From: Desulfovibrio ferrophilus
Lineage (GTDB): Bacteria > Desulfobacterota > Desulfovibrionia > Desulfovibrionales > Desulfovibrionaceae
Direction of reading: 5' to 3'
Assembly (NCBI RefSeq): GCF_003966735.1
Contig: NZ_AP017378.1
Location: 186,001-250,000 of the forward strand
Length of the DNA: 64,000 nucleotides
Below, one piece after another: positions 61,275 through 64,000 of the stretch. Under the pieces are notes generated by a model. The model did no database searches. It saw only the letters and a program-made list of their open reading frames with translations, and had not been told where the DNA came from. Position numbers and translations under genes: made by a program. Every line of letters begins with the position of its first letter. The first letter of the stretch is position 1.

Positions 61275-62783
61275 TTAGGTGTCCAGCCAATCCAGCAGCG
61301 CGGCCGTGCGCACCTCGTAGGTGTGGTTGGTCAGGATTTCATCACGCCAGGCCTGAATAAGCTCTTCACGCAGTGCCGTCCCCGGTGCCAGTCGTTTGGC
61401 TAGTTTCGGAATGTCCACCGGGCGTGCAAAGCTGATTTCGTGAGTCAGTTCCTCGGGAAAGAGGGAGAGCCCGGGGGTGTCGTCGCTGAGCAGTAATCCA
61501 CCAGCGGCCCAGACATCGAAATGGCGTTGGGTCAGCCCCGAGGGGAGCAGCAGGCTGGTCACGTTCAGGTTCCAGCCAGCCCCTGCATAGATGCCGGGCA
61601 GCTCGCCGTAGTAGTCCACAGGGGGACGCAGTTCCGCCGAGGCCGGCAGCAGATCGGCCCAGTCGCTGTCACCAATAACGGTCATGGGCAGGGCCGCAGC
61701 GGATTCGATGCAGGCGAGGCGTCGCTCCCGGCTGGCATCCTCGGCCCCCAGTCCCACGCGCCGCGAATCCTTGTCCGGCCACAGGGGCCAGATGTCCAGG
61801 CGTTCCAGCCACCATGCGTAGTCGGGGCGCCCGCCATCTCTCAGTAGTTTTTCGGCGGTTTCCCATTGCCAGCGTGGGACCTTGCAGCCTGCGAAGAAGC
61901 TGTTTTTCCAAGGGAACTGGCTGCGACCCACAAAGACGATCCGCTGTGAAAGGTCCTCGTTTCCCTGTCTTGGACTCGCAAACAGGGAGGGGGTGGTTGC
62001 CAGAGGCATGTGCCACAGCTTCTGGGCACCGTGGCGGGCAAGCGGGTCAATGAACCAGGAATCCGTGACTGCAAGGTGGGTTTGTTTCCAGAATGGAGAG
62101 CGCAGGCCGCTGATCAGGTGGAAGGGATTGTCCACGCACCATACGCAGACGGTCACTCCTGCGGCTTCCAGCAGGTGGTAAACCTCTCCGTGCGGGTCCA
62201 GGCCCCGGAAGTTGACGGACAGAAAGAGAGCGGGTTGCTGTTTGCGCAGGATTGCCGGAAGTTCGGCTCCTACGGCTTTGGGGGTGAGGCGAAGCACTTC
62301 GAAACCTGCCCCGGTCAGGGCAGTTTCCAACTCGTTGTGCAGCAGGTCCGCCTGCGTGGTGGGCAGGATCACCGTGCGGGCAGGGCGGGGCGTCACGCCG
62401 CTTGTGGCCTTGAGCCATCGGCAACGGCCCGTGATCCTTCCCCAGAAGGTGGGGAACATGCGCACGGCTGGCAGATAAATGATGATTTTGGCGCGGGCGA
62501 GCAAATCATCGTCCAGGTCTTCGGGATCAATGGATTTCCAATGGCTCGGCAGAGCTGCTTGCCACTGGGGGGGCATCTGCCCCTTGTACTCTGGGGCCTC
62601 GATGACGTATACGGCCTTTCCCGAGCCGGCCAGCAGGGCAAGTTCGGACGGGTCAGGACCCACGCCAAGGATAACGACTTCGGAGCCACCGGGCAGTCGT
62701 TCGTACTGGGTGGGGCCGTCTGGCAGGCTCTGGAGCTTGCCCAACTCGTTTTTGATGCGAATGCGCTGTGGTCGTTTGTTCAT
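61275..62783 (-). CDS. Glycosyltransferase family protein (CgeB/DUF3880-like)
   Basis: 502 residues. No membrane helix. The middle contains LSVNFRGLDPHGEVYHLLEAAGV and VCVWCVDNPFH, typical of DUF3880-type N-domains, and the C-terminus has YYGELPGIYAGAGWNLNVTSLLLPSGLTQRHFDVWAAGGLLLSDD, a GT-B glycosyltransferase donor-site pattern. The first 150 residues (VVILGVGPDPSELALLA) form an extra Rossmann-like domain. It may glycosylate a surface polysaccharide or flagellin; no cluster partner is adjacent. The ribosome binding site at 62783 is weak, so the start is uncertain. Confidence 0.85.
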   Translation of the reverse strand: MNKRPQRIRIKNELGKLQSLPDGPTQYERLPGGSEVVILGVGPDPSELALLAGSGKAVYVIEAPEYKGQMPPQWQAALPSHWKSIDPEDLDDDLLARAKIIIYLPAVRMFPTFWGRITGRCRWLKATSGVTPRPARTVILPTTQADLLHNELETALTGAGFEVLRLTPKAVGAELPAILRKQQPALFLSVNFRGLDPHGEVYHLLEAAGVTVCVWCVDNPFHLISGLRSPFWKQTHLAVTDSWFIDPLARHGAQKLWHMPLATTPSLFASPRQGNEDLSQRIVFVGRSQFPWKNSFFAGCKVPRWQWETAEKLLRDGGRPDYAWWLERLDIWPLWPDKDSRRVGLGAEDASRERRLACIESAAALPMTVIGDSDWADLLPASAELRPPVDYYGELPGIYAGAGWNLNVTSLLLPSGLTQRHFDVWAAGGLLLSDDTPGLSLFPEELTHEISFARPVDIPKLAKRLAPGTALREELIQAWRDEILTNHTYEVRTAALLDWLDT

Positions 62784-62914
62784 GCTGCTGACCGGGTTGT
62801 TGTTACTTTGTTTCTAACCTGCCTGAAGAGATGAATTCTTTCAACGGGCGGCTAGGTGTTGCGGCCATGTGCGGTCGCCTGTTACAAGATGAAATCTCGT
62901 GGGCTAATATCCTT

Positions 62915-63520
62915 ATGAAGAATTACCGTGATCACTATTTCAAGCGCGCTAAGCAGGATAATTATCCGGCGCGTTCCGTGTACAAGCTGCAAGAGCTGGA
63001 CAAACGTTTTTCGCTGTTCAAGCTCGGCATGACTGTGCTCGATCTCGGGGCCGCTCCCGGCTCCTGGACCCTGTGGGCTGCCAAGAAGGTCGGCCCCAAG
63101 GGGCGTGTTCTGGGCGCGGACATTCAGGATACGGATACCCATTTTGCGGACAACACCGTCTTTATGCTGGAGGACGTGTTCAACAGGTCCGAGACATTTG
63201 AGGCTGCCCTGGCCTCCACGGGACCATTTGATATCGTCCTTTCGGATATGGCCCCAAAGACTACTGGTCATAAATTTACCGATCAAGCCAGATCCATGAG
63301 CCTGTGCGAGGAAGCCCTGGCCGTGGCTTGTGTAACCTTGGTAAAGGGCGGTCATTTTGTGGTCAAGGTCTTCCAGGGACCAGAGGACCAGATCTATCGT
63401 GAATCCATGCGGAAGCTCTTTAGCCGGGTCAAGACCTTCAAGCCCAAGAGTTCCCGTTCGGAAAGCAAGGAAATGTTCTATGTGGGGATGGGCTACAAGG
63501 GCCTACCCGATCAGCAATAA
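62915..63520 (+). CDS. rlmE: 23S rRNA 2'-O-methyltransferase (U2552)
   Basis: About 201 residues, the family length. SAM-binding [20 protein letters not shown] and the catalytic K-D-K-E tetrad are visible: Lys in YPARSVYKL region, Asp in [10 protein letters not shown], Lys in FVVKVFQG, Glu in SRSESKEMF. It methylates the ribose of U2552 of 23S rRNA late in 50S assembly. The ATG at 62915 fits the family N-terminus ([20 protein letters not shown]); starts further upstream would add unmatched residues. yebC follows 47 bp later. Confidence 0.95.
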   Translation: MKNYRDHYFKRAKQDNYPARSVYKLQELDKRFSLFKLGMTVLDLGAAPGSWTLWAAKKVGPKGRVLGADIQDTDTHFADNTVFMLEDVFNRSETFEAALASTGPFDIVLSDMAPKTTGHKFTDQARSMSLCEEALAVACVTLVKGGHFVVKVFQGPEDQIYRESMRKLFSRVKTFKPKSSRSESKEMFYVGMGYKGLPDQQ

Positions 63521-63567
63521 CCACGCTCCCCGCAGGAGGGGGCGGATCAATACCTTTTGGAGGAATC

Positions 63568-64000
63568 ATGGCTGGACACAGTAAATGGGCCAACATTCAA
63601 CACCGCAAGGGGCGTCAGGACGCCAAGCGCGGTAAGCTCTTCACCAAGGCCGCCAAGGAAATCATCATCGCAGCCAAGAATGGTGGCGATCCGAATATGA
63701 ACGCCCGTCTGCGCGCCGCCATCGCCGCAGCCAAGGCTGTGAACCTGCCCAAGGACAAGATCGAGAATGCCATCAAGAAAGGCACCGGCGAGCTTGAGGG
63801 TGGCGATATGTTCGAGGTGCAGTACGAGGGCTATGGGCCCGGTGGTATTGCCCTGCTGGTCGAGGCCGCAACAGACAATAAAAACCGTACCGTGGCCGAG
63901 ATTCGCCACCTGCTGACCCGCAATAACGGCAGCATGGGCGAGGCTGGTTGTGTGGCCTGGATGTTCGACAAGAAAGGCACCCTGTACTTCCCCAAGGAAG
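63568..64000 (+). CDS. yebC: YebC/PmpR-family regulator or translation factor (C-terminus outside window)
   Basis: The first 144 codons are present. The start [21 protein letters not shown] is the near-invariant YebC N-terminus, with [43 protein letters not shown] and [11 protein letters not shown] also typical. The family includes DNA-binding regulators and, more recently, factors that relieve ribosome stalling (TACO1-like). GGAGG precedes the ATG. The gene runs off the right edge. Confidence 0.96.
   Translation, partial: MAGHSKWANIQHRKGRQDAKRGKLFTKAAKEIIIAAKNGGDPNMNARLRAAIAAAKAVNLPKDKIENAIKKGTGELEGGDMFEVQYEGYGPGGIALLVEAATDNKNRTVAEIRHLLTRNNGSMGEAGCVAWMFDKKGTLYFPKE

Overview
The window looks like a chromosomal segment of a GC-rich, anaerobic, motile, Gram-negative sulfate-reducer-type bacterium, most likely a Desulfovibrio/Pseudodesulfovibrio-like member of the Desulfovibrionales. 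This is inferred from gene content and protein style (IorAB, cytochrome c', periplasmic DsrE-like protein, Maf/DUF115 protein, several chemoreceptors and GGDEF proteins, strong GGAGG ribosome binding sites). It is not a database match. There are no ribosomal RNA genes, CRISPR arrays, transposases or prophage genes. One tRNA-Ala(CGC) lies at 58318-58393.

Layout. 1-5 kb: a ClC chloride transporter (cut by the left edge), a small SPOR-like protein and an unrecognised 990-residue protein, all leftward. 5-8 kb: cytochrome c', then an aminotransferase-shikimate kinase pair. 8-13 kb: a polysaccharide deacetylase, then a chaperone operon (CbpA-type DnaJ, CbpM-like modulator, ClpB). 13-19 kb: signalling genes (solute-binding protein, AraC regulator with DUF2000, GGDEF enzyme, chemoreceptor). 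19-25 kb: envelope genes (AMIN-type lipoprotein, ArnT-like glycosyltransferase, PAP2 phosphatase, 3D-domain protein, VanZ-like protein, Maf protein). 25.5-28 kb: a cysteine synthase fused to a CysRS-like domain that has lost its catalytic and most zinc residues. 28-33.4 kb: a leftward operon of TPR protein, iorA, iorB and a sigma-54 activator. 33.6-35.5 kb: proA-nadD.

35.6-41.7 kb holds three tandem, homologous FecR-type surface or secreted proteins. Two carry RTX calcium-binding repeats, and one of these is split by a frameshift. The third has lost RTX repeats and gained other Asp-rich motifs. 42-48 kb: TPR proteins, a flavoprotein, a YdfG-type SDR, and a Cache-GGDEF protein converging on a lone sensor protein. 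48.5-53.5 kb: a YeiH-family transporter with a structured leader, two tandem paralogues of an uncharacterised family, a Ca/Na antiporter and a radical SAM-SPASM protein. 53.5-57.5 kb: an M20 amidohydrolase with two membrane proteins (DUF3100 type) and a regulator. A shared 29-bp operator lies upstream of both the operon and the regulator gene. 57.7-64 kb: a DsrE-like protein, the tRNA, a chemoreceptor, a glycosyltransferase, rlmE and the start of yebC.

The most notable items are the CysK/pseudo-CysRS fusion, the FecR/RTX trio, the duplicated operator of the amidohydrolase/DUF3100 locus, the two-gene paralogue pair at 50-51 kb, the 990-residue orphan with an internal repeat, and a structured gene-free stretch at 27.95-28.55 kb.
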